Assembly: GCF_024505145.1 (NCBI RefSeq)
Contig: NZ_JANIAA010000014.1
Span: 1-64,000 of the forward strand
Direction of reading: 5' to 3'
Source: Streptomyces rugosispiralis
Lineage (GTDB): Bacteria > Actinomycetota > Actinomycetes > Streptomycetales > Streptomycetaceae
Length of the DNA stretch: 64,000 nt
Shown in pieces: positions 1 through 9,200 of this stretch (position 1 is the first letter of the stretch; every line of letters starts with the position of its first letter). Below the pieces are notes generated by a model. It did no database searches, was not told where the DNA came from, and saw nothing but the letters and a program-made list of their open reading frames with translations. The position numbers and the translations under genes were made by a program.

Positions 1-194
1 CTAAAGCCGTGGAGCCGACCGCCCCAGCCACGACGTACCCCTTCTCTAACGGCAGGTGGCTGCTTGCTGTGCGCGCGGCACGGGCCCCGGCCGGGCTGGA
101 GCGGGGCGGAGACAGGAGCGCAGGCCCGGCCGGGGGCCGGGCCGCGCGCGGTGAGCGGAGCGAGCCGCCTTGAACCCGTAGAGAAGGTTGTAAC

Positions 195-608
195 TCAGCG
201 GTCGTTGGGCTGGTGTCGGGCGATCTTGTGTGTGGTGGGGCAGGTGAACTGTTCGGCGCATGCTGGAAGGCGTCGGGATTCGCGGTGGGCGAGCGGCAGG
301 AAGATGACCGGCCGGAGGATCCATTCGATGTGGGTGTCTTGCTGGGTGAGGGCGAACGTGGCTGCTTCCCCCTTGGTGAGGGCGTCTTCGGCTTCCTTGT
401 AGCCGTGGGTGACCCAGTCCCATGCCTTGTGGGCCATTTCGCGGTCGAGCGCTGAGGCGATGGTGCGCACGGTGACGCGGATCCATCGGGTGGCCTCGCT
501 GGGGCTACCGGTTTCGATGGAGGCGAGTAGGACGGAGCGGGGTCCTGTGGCTGGTGAGCGGGTCCAGCATTCGCACCAGTAGCCGGGTCGTAGTAGGGGC
601 CTCAGCAT
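195..608 (-). CDS. hypothetical protein of the AICE
   Basis: A 137-residue protein that I do not recognise. Its ATG (608-606) overlaps the stop of the upstream HATPase gene (604-602), so the two are probably translationally coupled. The N-terminus is rich in Trp and Cys (YWCECW at residues 11-16); the middle is acidic and helical-looking; there is no signal peptide or membrane segment. Position next to a small HATPase suggests an accessory or regulatory cargo pair of the element. Function unknown. Confidence 0.6.
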   Translation of the reverse strand: MLRPLLRPGYWCECWTRSPATGPRSVLLASIETGSPSEATRWIRVTVRTIASALDREMAHKAWDWVTHGYKEAEDALTKGEAATFALTQQDTHIEWILRPVIFLPLAHRESRRLPACAEQFTCPTTHKIARHQPNDR

Positions 609-1033
609 GTGGTGGCTCCTGCCTGCTCGGGTGCTGCTACGAGTTGGGCGGTGACGGTGCGGCCGTGTTGGCTGCCGGTGATATCCAGGCGGCGGGCGAG
701 TGCCATGACGATGGTTAATCCGCGGCCGTGGGTGTCGTCCGGGTCGGCTTCTGTGGAGCGGGGTTCGTCGGGGTGGCCTCCCTCGTCGGTGACGGAGATC
801 GCGACGGTGCGGGGTGAGAGGGACAGCGTGAGCTGGAAGGTGCCGTAGGGGCTGCCGCTTGCGGTGTGGGTGAGGGCGTTGCTGCCCAGCTCGCTGACGA
901 TCAGCTCGGCGTCATCGGCGCAGGGGTGGTTGCTGAGGATGTCGCGGGTCCAGCGGCGGGCGCGGGTGACTTCTTCTCGGGATCCTGGGCACATCAGGCC
1001 CCAAACTCGCGGAGCACTCATATACTCGTCCAT
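602..1033 (-). CDS. HATPase_c_2 ATP-binding protein (RsbW/SpoIIAB-like)
   Basis: Small GHKL ATPase of about 143 residues, the class annotated in Streptomyces as anti-sigma or regulatory ATP-binding protein. Visible motifs are an N-box with SELGSNAL (about residues 47-54), a G1 box DEGG (83-86) and HGRGL (102-106). I chose the ATG at 1033 because GAAGGA lies 6 nt before it; an in-frame ATG at 1069 gives 155 residues and one at 1021 gives 139. A palindrome (1024-1039) overlaps the chosen start and ribosome binding site, so a repressor bound there would block expression. The partner sigma or anti-anti-sigma protein is not visible nearby. Confidence 0.8.
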   Translation of the reverse strand: MDEYMSAPRVWGLMCPGSREEVTRARRWTRDILSNHPCADDAELIVSELGSNALTHTASGSPYGTFQLTLSLSPRTVAISVTDEGGHPDEPRSTEADPDDTHGRGLTIVMALARRLDITGSQHGRTVTAQLVAAPEQAGATTC

Positions 1034-1039
1034 ACGAGT
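1024..1039. promoter_or_regulatory. palindromic operator ACTCGT-N4-ACGAGT over the HATPase start
   Basis: Perfect 6-bp inverted repeat with spacer CCAT. An identical pair of arms with the same spacing occurs at 2446-2461. Position over the start codon region of the minus-strand HATPase gene fits repressor control. The GntR protein at 1598 is the obvious candidate ligand; this is inference by analogy with KorSA of pSAM2. Confidence 0.6.
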
Positions 1040-1078
1040 TCCTTCGTGCTGGTAGGGGCTATGGGTCATGGGTGCGTG

Positions 1079-1510
1079 CTAGATGAGTCGTACGCCGTCG
1101 TGGGCGCGGATGGCCGGCGGGCTGGTGTTGTCCAGGGCGTCCAGGACGCGGATGGCGTATGCCTCGTCGGCGAGTTCGGTGATCTCGTCGCGGGTGGCCC
1201 AGCGCAGTGCGCGGGTTTCCGCTCCGGTGGTCGGGGTGCCGTCGAGTGCTTCGCAGCGGAAGACCATGGAGACGATCAGGCCGGTCATGTTCTTGTAGAC
1301 GCCGGTGAGGGTCGCGGGGAGAGCGATCTTGATGCCGGTCTCTTCGAGGACTTCCCGTTGCAGGGCGTCGGGGATGGTTTCCCCGCGTTCGAGCACGCCG
1401 CCGGGCGGTTCCCACTTACCGTTGTCGCGTCGCTTGATCAGCAGCGCACGGCCCGCGTCGTCGACGATGACTCCGGCGACGCTCACGGAGTGCGGGCGCT
1501 CAGTGCTCAC
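1079..1510 (-). CDS. Nudix hydrolase (Pif-like position in the AICE)
   Basis: A 143-residue Nudix protein. The Nudix box is complete, G38-x5-E44-x7-R52-E53-V-L-E56-E57-x-G59-I60, so catalysis on a nucleoside diphosphate-linked substrate is plausible. The GTG start at 1510 follows GAGGAAC. It is divergent from the GntR repressor gene with about 85 bp between them. pSAM2 carries a Nudix-motif protein, Pif, that gives immunity against redundant transfer, and the location here next to the korSA-like gene matches; that role is inferred and not shown by the sequence. Confidence 0.82.
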   Translation of the reverse strand: MSTERPHSVSVAGVIVDDAGRALLIKRRDNGKWEPPGGVLERGETIPDALQREVLEETGIKIALPATLTGVYKNMTGLIVSMVFRCEALDGTPTTGAETRALRWATRDEITELADEAYAIRVLDALDNTSPPAIRAHDGVRLI

Positions 1511-1597
1511 GTTCCTCGGCCCTCTCGGCTGGCTAGGCTCTCCACCGTAGCAATCCCGGTCAGCCGCTCGTCTAGATACCTAAAGGAGTATGTGCGA

Positions 1598-2383
1598 ATG
1601 CCTTCTCTGACCTCTGTTCTGGGTGTATTGGACCCGACGAGCGACCGGGCGGTGTTCCGGCAGATCGCTGACGCGCTGCGGGAAGCGATCGACAAGGGCC
1701 GCTTCCGGGAGGGCGACAAGCTGCCCTCCGAGACGGAGCTGGTCGATCACTTCGGTGTCTCGCGGATGACCGTCCGCAACGCTCTGTCGCTGCTCCAGCA
1801 AGAGGGCCTGGTGCTGTCCGAGCACGGCAAGGGTGTTTTTGTGCGGCCCCGGCCGCCTGTGCGGCGGCTGGCCTCGGACCGGTTCGCGCGGCGGCATCGG
1901 GATCAGGGGAAGGCTGCCTTCACCGTGGAGGCGGAAGCGGCGGGCAGTCGCCCGGAGGTGGACAGCCTGGAGGTGAAGGAGGAGCGGCCGTCGCAGGACA
2001 TCTCTGCTCGGCTGGGTTCGCCTCGTAAGGTGCTGGCTCGGCGGCGGCGGTATCTGCTGGATGGGCGGCCGGTGGAGTTCGCCACCTCGTATCTGCCGCT
2101 GGACCTGGCGCGGAATACTCCGATCGCGCAGCCCAACCCGGGCCCCGGTGGGATCTATGCCCGGCTGGAGGAGATGGGGCATCGCCTGGATCACTTCGAT
2201 GAGGAGATCCGGGCCCGGATGCCCTCGCCTGCCGAGGTGCGTACGCTCCAGCTCGCTTCCGGGGTGCCGGTGATCCATCTCGTTCGGACTGCCTATGACG
2301 CTGAGGGGCGGGCGGTGGAGGTGTGTGACACCGTGATGGCTGCCGACGCGTACGTCCTCGCCTACCAGCTTCCTGCCAACTGA
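1598..2383 (+). CDS. GntR/HutC-family transcriptional repressor (KorSA-like)
   Basis: 261 residues: N-terminal winged helix (about 18-85, with LPSETELVDHFGVSRMTVR as recognition region) and a C-terminal UTRA ligand-binding domain (about 110-255). This is the architecture of KorSA, which keeps AICE transfer and excision genes silent. ATG at 1598 is 9 nt after AAAGGAG; an in-frame GTG at 1592 is too close to the Shine-Dalgarno. A degenerate operator-like half (GCTCGT-CTAG, 1566-1575) lies just before the gene, suggesting autoregulation. Divergent from the Nudix gene. Confidence 0.85.
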   Translation: MPSLTSVLGVLDPTSDRAVFRQIADALREAIDKGRFREGDKLPSETELVDHFGVSRMTVRNALSLLQQEGLVLSEHGKGVFVRPRPPVRRLASDRFARRHRDQGKAAFTVEAEAAGSRPEVDSLEVKEERPSQDISARLGSPRKVLARRRRYLLDGRPVEFATSYLPLDLARNTPIAQPNPGPGGIYARLEEMGHRLDHFDEEIRARMPSPAEVRTLQLASGVPVIHLVRTAYDAEGRAVEVCDTVMAADAYVLAYQLPAN

Positions 2384-2445
2384 CGCATGGCCGGGGCGTG
2401 GTGGCCCCGGGCTGCTTCTTCTGACTCGTACACACAAAGATGCAT

Positions 2446-2461
2446 ACTCGTATAGACGAGT
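2446..2461. promoter_or_regulatory. palindromic operator ACTCGT-N4-ACGAGT upstream of the transfer genes
   Basis: Perfect inverted repeat with spacer ATAG, located 106 bp before the TTG start of the SCO3933-family gene. A further half site ACTCGT (2424-2429) lies 22 bp upstream, two helical turns away on the same face. Arms and spacing equal those of the site at 1024. Likely the main switch of the pra/tra/spd transcription unit, bound by the GntR protein (inference). Confidence 0.65.
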
Positions 2462-2566
2462 GGGCAAGCTGTGTGGCATGGTGGTTCCCGTTCCCGCTCG
2501 TTCGGGTTCGAAGGCGCAACTCATCTACACAAGTAGGTGGGTTGGATGTGAGATGAGGAGAAGTCG

Positions 2567-2917
2567 TTGCGTTCCATTCGAGTTGAGACCTCTGGCGCCA
2601 CGGTTCTGCTGACTGAGGCGCCGGAGCCGAAGGTGAAGGACCGGCAGACCGGCGAGATCGCCAAGGACGCGCAGAGCGGTGAGACGCTGATGCGGCTCGG
2701 CGTCGTCTACATCGACGGCGGGGAGTCCTCGCTGCTTCAGGTCACCGTGCCGGAGAGCGGCGTGACGGAGGGGCTGGCGCTCGGGGCGCCGGTCACGCTG
2801 ATCGGGCTGATCGCCCGGCCCTGGGACACCGTGTTCAACGGGCAGCAGCGGCACGGCATCGCCTTCCGGGCCGAGGCCATCGCCCCGGCCGCCATATCAG
2901 TGGGTGCGGGGGCCTGA
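2567..2917 (+). CDS. SCO3933-family regulatory protein (Pra-like position)
   Basis: 116 residues, all soluble, belonging to the small proteins that sit between the repressor and the transfer ATPase in Streptomyces integrative elements and are commonly annotated as SCO3933-family regulatory protein. TTG at 2567 is chosen because GAGGAG ends 6 nt before it; no ATG or GTG fits as well. The fold looks like a beta-rich single domain. In pSAM2 the gene repressed by KorSA and activating replication and excision is pra; equal position and the operator upstream suggest the same role, but this is inference. Followed after 5 bp by traSA. Confidence 0.72.
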   Translation: MRSIRVETSGATVLLTEAPEPKVKDRQTGEIAKDAQSGETLMRLGVVYIDGGESSLLQVTVPESGVTEGLALGAPVTLIGLIARPWDTVFNGQQRHGIAFRAEAIAPAAISVGAGA

Positions 2918-2922
2918 GCCTG

Positions 2923-4311
2923 ATGGCTGACGTGATGACGCTGATGGAGGTGGGTGGTCCGGTCGCCGCGACGGTCGGCGGGGCTGCCTATCTCCGGGCC
3001 CGGCACCCGGCCGCCTACTGGTCCACGGTCGGGATGCCCATCTCGACGGCCCGGTTGCTCGGGTCGTACGGGTCCGTGATGGATGCGTGCGGGCTGACCG
3101 TTCCGCCGTCCCGGCTGCGGGCCTGGGCGGTGCAGGCATTTACACATCGGGAGGTTCGGCCGGTGCCTCCGCGCCGGGGGCTGATCCGTCCGACGTCGAC
3201 CGGGCTGCGGGTGCGGCTGCGGCTGGCACCGGGGCAGGAACCTGCGGATGTGGCGGCCTCGGCTGAACGGCTGCGGCATGCCTGGGGCGTTCACGGCGCG
3301 TATGTGGAGGAGATCAAGCCGGGCGTGGTCGATCTGCGGCTGATCGGCTTCGATGTGCTCCGGAAGGTGCGGATGCCCCGGAAGGCTGTGAGTGGCTTCC
3401 TGAAGGTGCCGGTGGCGCTGCGCGAGGATGCGACGCCGTTCGTCCGGGACTACCGGGCCATCCCGCACCAACTGACGCTGGGCGCCACGCTGTCGGGGAA
3501 GTCGATGTTCCTGCGGCACCTCATCGCCGGGCTCGCTCGGCAACCGGTCGCGCTGGTCGGGATCGACTGCAAGCGGGGTGTGGAGCTGGCGCCGTTCGCT
3601 CCTCGGCTCTCGGCGCTGGCCACCGATCCTATGCAGGCGGCGGAGCTGCTGCCTGTGGTGGTCGGGCTGATGGAAGACCGGTACGACCTGATCAAGGCCC
3701 GGCAGGGCATCGCTCCCAGTACCCCGGATGAAGAGATCACTTCTGACATCTGGGGGCTGCCGGAGGGTGAGCGGCCGGTGCCGGTGCCGGTGCCGGTGGT
3801 GCTGGTGGTGGACGAGGTGGCCGAACTGTTCCTCGTCGCCACGCGGAAGGACGAGGAACGGCGGGATGAGATGGTCACCCAGCTCATCCGGCTCGCCCAA
3901 CTCGGCCGCGCGGCAGGCATCTACCTGGAGGTCTGCGGGCAGCGCTTCGGCGCCGAGCTGGGCAAGGGAGCGACGATGCTGCGGGCTCAGTTGACCGGGC
4001 GGGTCTGCCACCGCGTGAACGATGAAGCCTCCGCCAAGATGGCGCTCGGAGATATTGCTCCTGAAGCGGTGGGCGCTGCCTGTGCCATCGCCCCGGAACG
4101 GCCCGGCCTCGCGGTCGCCGGGGACACCTCCGGCGGCTGGTCTCGCATCCGTACGCCGTATCTGTCGTTGGGTGCTGCGGCCGAAGTGTGCCGCGAGACC
4201 GCTCACCTGGTACCGGACCTGCCCGCGTTGGAGCCGTTCCGGCCGGACGTGCCGGCCGTTCCGGTGAGCGCTCCGCCGTCCTTGCTCAAGCCGCTTCCGG
4301 CCGCCGAGTAA
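2923..4311 (+). CDS. FtsK/SpoIIIE-type DNA translocase (TraSA-like)
   Basis: 462 residues. Walker A GATLSGKS at 187-194 and Walker B VVLVVDEVAEL at 292-302, with the FtsK-like core between about 160 and 410. The first 60 residues are weakly hydrophobic, not a clear membrane segment. In Streptomyces elements this single protein moves double-stranded DNA between mycelia at hyphal tips and is the only indispensable transfer protein. A run of alternating Val-Pro precedes Walker B (285-292), encoded by near-perfect GTGCCG repeats. ATG 5 bp after the previous gene indicates one operon. Confidence 0.92.
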   Translation: MADVMTLMEVGGPVAATVGGAAYLRARHPAAYWSTVGMPISTARLLGSYGSVMDACGLTVPPSRLRAWAVQAFTHREVRPVPPRRGLIRPTSTGLRVRLRLAPGQEPADVAASAERLRHAWGVHGAYVEEIKPGVVDLRLIGFDVLRKVRMPRKAVSGFLKVPVALREDATPFVRDYRAIPHQLTLGATLSGKSMFLRHLIAGLARQPVALVGIDCKRGVELAPFAPRLSALATDPMQAAELLPVVVGLMEDRYDLIKARQGIAPSTPDEEITSDIWGLPEGERPVPVPVPVVLVVDEVAELFLVATRKDEERRDEMVTQLIRLAQLGRAAGIYLEVCGQRFGAELGKGATMLRAQLTGRVCHRVNDEASAKMALGDIAPEAVGAACAIAPERPGLAVAGDTSGGWSRIRTPYLSLGAAAEVCRETAHLVPDLPALEPFRPDVPAVPVSAPPSLLKPLPAAE

Positions 4312-4392
4312 TCCACCCGCCTGACGGCTGGCGCGACCGTACTCGTGCCGTGTCCCTACCCCCGCCATGCCTGAAACCGAAGGGGAGTACCT

Positions 4393-4602
4393 GTGTCCCG
4401 TCCCACCATCTCCGAGGTCTCCGCGCTCCTGGCCGACCTGGCCGACTTCCGCACACGCGGGGCCGGGAGCAACGCCGAGTTGATGAACCGCAAAGCGGAC
4501 CTGTTGGAGCGCATCGCCGCTGCCCAGCCCGATGACGTTGAAGCCGCTGAGGTCGCCGCTGCCGCTCGCGCACGTGCCGACGAACTCACCACAGACGGCT
4601 GA
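4393..4602 (+). CDS. small hypothetical AICE protein
   Basis: 69 residues with a GTG start 7 nt after AGGGGAG. Composition is strongly helical (many Ala, Glu, Leu, Asp) and it could form a coiled coil; no domain recognised. It lies between the transfer ATPase and the DUF2637 gene, same direction, so it probably belongs to the spread operon. A half operator ACTCGT (4341-4346) precedes it. Confidence 0.6.
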   Translation: MSRPTISEVSALLADLADFRTRGAGSNAELMNRKADLLERIAAAQPDDVEAAEVAAAARARADELTTDG

Positions 4603-4625
4603 CTCACTGGAAGGAGTTCCTACCC

Positions 4626-5413
4626 ATGCGCGCTTGCCTGGCGCGGGTTGACGCGGTGCTCGTGCAAGCGGTCATCGCTGCCGCGCTGTCCTTCGCCCAC
4701 CTGCATGACCTGGCCTCGGCGGCCGGGCAGGACGGCTGGAAGGCGTGGGCATACCCGGTGTCCGTCGACCTGTTGCTTGTGGCGGCCTGGAAGCGGCTGC
4801 GGTCGGGGGTGTCCAAGGCTGCGGGCTGGTGCTGGTTCGTCGTCGCCCTTGTCGCGTCGCTCGGGGCGAACGTCGCCACCGCCGGGCTGCTCGACCTGGC
4901 CGACGTACCGGCCTGGCTGCGCATCCTCGTCGCCGGATGGCCTGCTGTCGGCTTCCTCGGCGGGACCCTTCTTGCCCACACCGCACCGCCTTCAACCAGG
5001 GAAGGCGATGGTCAGGACGCGGGGCAGGAACGAGACCGGCGACCGCCCGCCATGAGGCGGACCCCCGCGCAGAGCGGGAGGCTGGCGCGGTCGCCGATCC
5101 ACTCGAAACCCACCGATTGACGCAGCCGGACTCCCAGCTACGTGATCAGAGGCAAGCCAACGATAGCGGCAAAGTCGACTCACCGCTCACGGAGCACTCC
5201 GATGAGCAACGCCGAGGTGCTGGAGTGGACTTGGCCTCATCGCCAGATGCTCCGTCACCGACGATCAACGTGCCTCCTGCCCTGGTAAACCACGCGCGCA
5301 AGCTCGCCGACGAACACCGTGCCCGTACCGGTTCGCCCATCGACACCGACACCCTGCGCGCCCGCCTCGGCGTCCCGGCAACGCTGGCTGACGCCATCGC
5401 CTCCCGCCTCTGA
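4626..5413 (+). pseudogene. DUF2637/SpdB-like membrane protein, frameshifted
   Basis: The N-terminal part (4626-about 5050) encodes a DUF2637 domain with about four hydrophobic helices (for example FAHLHDLASAAG and the PVSVDLLLVAAWKRL segment). In that frame translation stops at 5118-5120 after a basic, unrelated tail. The expected acidic linker and the C-terminal helical domain (ALVNHARKLADEHR onward to ADAIASRL) continue in another frame down to the stop at 5411-5413. So one indel, near 5040-5060 in a GC run, splits the gene. Intact relatives join both parts in one chain. Either a pseudogene or a sequencing error; the membrane part alone (164 residues) might still be made. Probable role when intact: plasmid spread between hyphal compartments. 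Confidence 0.75.
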
Positions 5414-5425
5414 CAGGAGTCCTCC

Positions 5426-5611
5426 ATGCTCCGCCGCTTCCGCAACGTCATCCGTATCGGCCCGGTGCGCGTCGGCACCGCCAATGATCAGCGGGGCCGG
5501 GTGAAGCACACCGCCGTGTGCACCGCTCCGCGCTGTGACTTCTCCGCCGACTACGACACCCGCGCCGCCGCCGAGCTGGCCGCCCGTACGCACCGCTGCC
5601 CCGTCCGCTGA
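5426..5611 (+). CDS. mobile element transfer protein (SpdA-like)
   Basis: 61 residues, basic N-terminus, with CTAPRCDF (a Cys-x4-Cys pair at residues 32 and 37) and a second conserved Cys near the end (ARTHRCPVR). This is the short spread protein seen in almost every Streptomyces AICE just before the SpdB/SpdD genes. ATG at 5426, preceded by CAGGAG. The Cys and His residues could bind a metal. Role in intramycelial spread is by family, not shown. Confidence 0.78.
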   Translation: MLRRFRNVIRIGPVRVGTANDQRGRVKHTAVCTAPRCDFSADYDTRAAAELAARTHRCPVR

Positions 5612-5626
5612 AAGGAGAGATCGCCT

Positions 5627-5821
5627 GTGACCGTCAGCCTGCCCCTGGTCCTCGTCCTCGGCGCCGTCGCGTGGATCGCGATCAAGTTCATGGGCGTCCG
5701 TCTGTGGGTCGCCGTCGTGATCGCGCTGTTCGGCTTCTGGCTCGCCCACACCGGCCTCGCGCCGTCCGTGGAGTCCGGTACGCGCTCCGGCGTTGACTCC
5801 GTCAACGAACAACACGACTAG
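5627..5821 (+). CDS. small membrane spread protein
   Basis: 64 residues; two hydrophobic helices (about 4-22 and 27-45) joined by a short basic loop, then a polar tail. GTG at 5627 after AAAGGAGAG. Located between SpdA-like and SpdD-like genes, so part of the spread complex in the membrane. Its stop codon lies inside an operator-like palindrome (5812-5827). Confidence 0.7.
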   Translation: MTVSLPLVLVLGAVAWIAIKFMGVRLWVAVVIALFGFWLAHTGLAPSVESGTRSGVDSVNEQHD

Positions 5822-5827
5822 ACGAGT
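5812..5827. promoter_or_regulatory. imperfect operator copy before the SpdD-like gene
   Basis: Right arm ACGAGT and spacer CTAG match the operators at 1024 and 2446; the left arm ACACGA matches 4 of 6 positions. It lies 19 bp before the GTG of the SpdD-like gene and could allow internal repression of the rep-xis-int half of the operon. Weak evidence. Confidence 0.35.
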
Positions 5828-5845
5828 AGCTGAGAGGAGATCGCA

Positions 5846-6142
5846 GTGTTCCGACCGAAGTACCCCGAAGCCCCCACACCGCCGATCGTCCACGTCTCCA
5901 CCGCCATCCCGACGGCCCAGCAGCATCACGCCCCGGCCTGCTCCTGCCAGCACACCACCGCGCCCGCTCCAACTCGCCCGGCCGGGGCCTTGAGCGGCCT
6001 CAACGCCGGAACGGTCGGTGCCGTGGTCACGGTCGGCATCGTCCTGACGGCTCTGCTCGCCGCCGTAGCTGTCACGGCCGTCTCCGTCGCCGTGGCCGCC
6101 GTCGTCATGCGCTCGCTGCTGGCCAGCCAGCGCCGCCGCTGA
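5846..6142 (+). CDS. SpdD-like membrane protein
   Basis: 98 residues. Pro/His-rich N-terminal half with a CSC pair (about residues 32-34), then one long hydrophobic segment (about 53-90) and a basic end SQRRR. Typical of SpdD proteins of Streptomyces plasmids, which act with the transfer ATPase in intramycelial spread. GTG at 5846 follows GAGAGGAG. Direct neighbour of the replication initiator. Confidence 0.75.
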   Translation: MFRPKYPEAPTPPIVHVSTAIPTAQQHHAPACSCQHTTAPAPTRPAGALSGLNAGTVGAVVTVGIVLTALLAAVAVTAVSVAVAAVVMRSLLASQRRR

Positions 6143-6305
6143 TCCCACACCACACGACTGCCGGGGCGGCCTCGATACCGCCAAGCATCCGCCGCCCCGG
6201 CAGCCCAACCCCTCCCGACCCAAGAGCCGAAAGAGGAGCCCCATCATCACCCGCACCACCCCGCCACCGCTGCCCCAACTCCGCAGCCTGGCAGCACTCG
6301 GCACC

Positions 6306-7593
<1,288 letters not shown>

Positions 7594-7601
<8 letters not shown>

Positions 7602-7830
7602 GCCCCGGTCCAATGTCGTCGTATTGGATGCCGATGCTGACCCGTCCTTGGTGCTCTTGACCGTCGAGGAGGCGGCTCGGCGGCTTCGTATCGGGCGTAC
7701 GACGTGCTTCCGGCTCGTCCTCGCCGGAGAGATCGAATCGGTGACGGTCGGGCGGCTGCGCCGGGTGCCTGCCGACGCCGTACCGGCCTACGTGGCCAAG
7801 CTGCGTAACCGATCCGCCGAAGCGGCATAA
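7594..7830 (+). CDS. xis: excisionase, MerR-like DNA-binding (Xis)
   Basis: 78 residues with a helix-turn-helix of the excisionase/MerR N-terminal type: LTVEEAARRLRIGRTTCFRL (22-41) followed by a short wing (VGRLRRVPADAV). Directs the integrase toward excision by bending the attachment site. GTG at 7594 overlaps the end of the Rep gene; the integrase begins 10 bp after its stop. This rep-xis-int order is that of pSAM2, where the three are cotranscribed and activated by Pra. Confidence 0.88.
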
Positions 7831-7840
7831 GGGGGACGGT

Positions 7841-9079
7841 ATGGCAGAGGGGAAGCGTACGCGGCAGCCCAATGGCGCCTCGTCCATCTACCTCGGCAAG
7901 GACGGGAAATGGCACGGCCGGGTGACGGTCGGTGTTCGTGATGACGGTAGGCCCGACCGCCGTCATATCGAGCGCAAGACCAAGGCCGAGGTGACCAAGG
8001 CCGTTCGCGAGATGGAGCGGGCGCGCGATGAGAAGAAGCTCAGGAAGCCGGGCCAGAGCTGGACCGTCCAAGCCTGGCTGGAGCACTGGGTCGAGAACAT
8101 CGCCAAGCCGTACGTCTCCGAGAATTCGTACGACGGGTATGAGGTCGATGTGCGGGTGCACCTGGTGCCGGGCCTCGGCGCCCACAAGCTCGATCGACTG
8201 GAGCCCGAGCACCTGGAACGCTTCTACCGGAAGATGCAGGAAGCCGGGAGCGCGGCCGGCACCGCTCACCACGTCCACCGGACGATCCGGGTCGCCCTCG
8301 GTGAGGCGGTGCGGCGCGGGCACATCCCCACCAACGTGGCCGAGATCGCCAAGGCGCCGCGCCTCGAAGAAGAGGACATCGAGCCGTACACGATCGAAGA
8401 GGTCCAGAGTCTGCTGGTGGAGGCGGCCAAGCTCCGTAACAGCGCTCGCTGGGTCGTTGCCCTGGCGCTCGGCCTCCGGCAAGGGGAAGCGCTGGGGCTG
8501 CACTGGGAAGACGTGGACCTGGACGCGGGATACGTCCGCATCCGTAAGAACCGGCTGCGGCCGAAGTACGCGCATGGCTGTGGGGGTGATCCCTGCGGGC
8601 GAAAGGCGGGCTACTGCCCTCAACGCCAGCAGACCCGCCGGGAGCACAAGAGCACCAAGTCACGCGCCGGACGGCGTACGGTCGGCCTGCCGGACCCGCT
8701 GATCAAACTCCTTCGCCAGCACCAGGAGGAGCAAGAGAGGGAACGGGCCGAGGCCGGTGCCGACTGGGAGGGGAAGGGATATGTCTTCGCTTCGCCGACC
8801 GGCGGGCCCCTCAGCCCGAACACCGACTATCACGTCTGGAAGCGGCTGCTTCGGGACGCGGGGGTACGGGACGGCCGTCTCCATGACGCTCGCCACACCG
8901 CCGCGACCGTCCTCCTGCTCCTCGGCGTCCCTGACGTCGTGGTCGACGCGATCATGGGATGGGAGCCCGGGGGAGCGGCGCGGATGCGGGCCCGGTACAT
9001 GCACGTGACGGGGCCGATGCTGCGGAAGGTCGCGCAGCAAGTCGGGGGCGCGCTCTGGGAGCCGTCAGCCGCCGACTGA
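7841..9079 (+). CDS. int: tyrosine site-specific integrase
   Basis: 412 residues. N-terminal arm-binding region (1-60), SAM-like core-binding domain (about 75-175), catalytic domain (180-400). Catalytic residues: Arg213 (GLRQGEAL), His348 and Arg351 (LHDARH), Trp374 and the nucleophile Tyr386 (ARYMHV). A Cys-rich insertion (CGGDPCGRKAGYC, 247-259) is characteristic of many Streptomyces AICE integrases and may bind zinc. The gene faces the tRNA-Ser 3' end 65 bp downstream, the presumed attachment site. Confidence 0.95.
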   Translation: MAEGKRTRQPNGASSIYLGKDGKWHGRVTVGVRDDGRPDRRHIERKTKAEVTKAVREMERARDEKKLRKPGQSWTVQAWLEHWVENIAKPYVSENSYDGYEVDVRVHLVPGLGAHKLDRLEPEHLERFYRKMQEAGSAAGTAHHVHRTIRVALGEAVRRGHIPTNVAEIAKAPRLEEEDIEPYTIEEVQSLLVEAAKLRNSARWVVALALGLRQGEALGLHWEDVDLDAGYVRIRKNRLRPKYAHGCGGDPCGRKAGYCPQRQQTRREHKSTKSRAGRRTVGLPDPLIKLLRQHQEEQERERAEAGADWEGKGYVFASPTGGPLSPNTDYHVWKRLLRDAGVRDGRLHDARHTAATVLLLLGVPDVVVDAIMGWEPGGAARMRARYMHVTGPMLRKVAQQVGGALWEPSAAD

Positions 9080-9104
9080 GACGGGAACTGAGACGGACAT
9101 ATGC

Positions 9105-9140
9105 CAGAGGGCCGGGCCGCTTTCGCGGTCCGGCCCTCTG
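9105..9140. terminator. bidirectional hairpin terminator between int and tRNA-Ser
   Basis: Perfect 11-bp stem (CAGAGGGCCGG with its complement) and a further partly paired loop ending GCTTTCGC. It lies between the convergent integrase and tRNA-Ser genes and can terminate both. No long T-run, as is usual in Streptomyces. Confidence 0.75.
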
Positions 9141-9143
9141 AGC

Positions 9144-9200
9144 TGGCGGAGGATACGAGATTCGAACTCGTGAGGGGTTGCCCCCAACACGCTTTCCAAG
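9144..9200. other. probable AICE attachment site (right junction)
   Basis: Streptomyces AICEs integrate into the 3' half of tRNA genes, using an identity segment running from the anticodon loop to the 3' end. The integrase-proximal tRNA 3' end at 9144 is the natural candidate. The exact core cannot be fixed because the other junction is outside the window. Confidence 0.5.

Noticed and set aside
1..194. Left attachment site or tRNA fragment
   Set aside because: Inspected for the tRNA-Ser 3' end or T-arm sequence; none is present, only a GC-rich palindromic stretch near 100-150.
5120..5413. C-terminal part of the DUF2637 gene as a separate gene
   Set aside because: No ribosome binding site and the sequence continues the normal C-terminal domain of the same family; frameshift is simpler.
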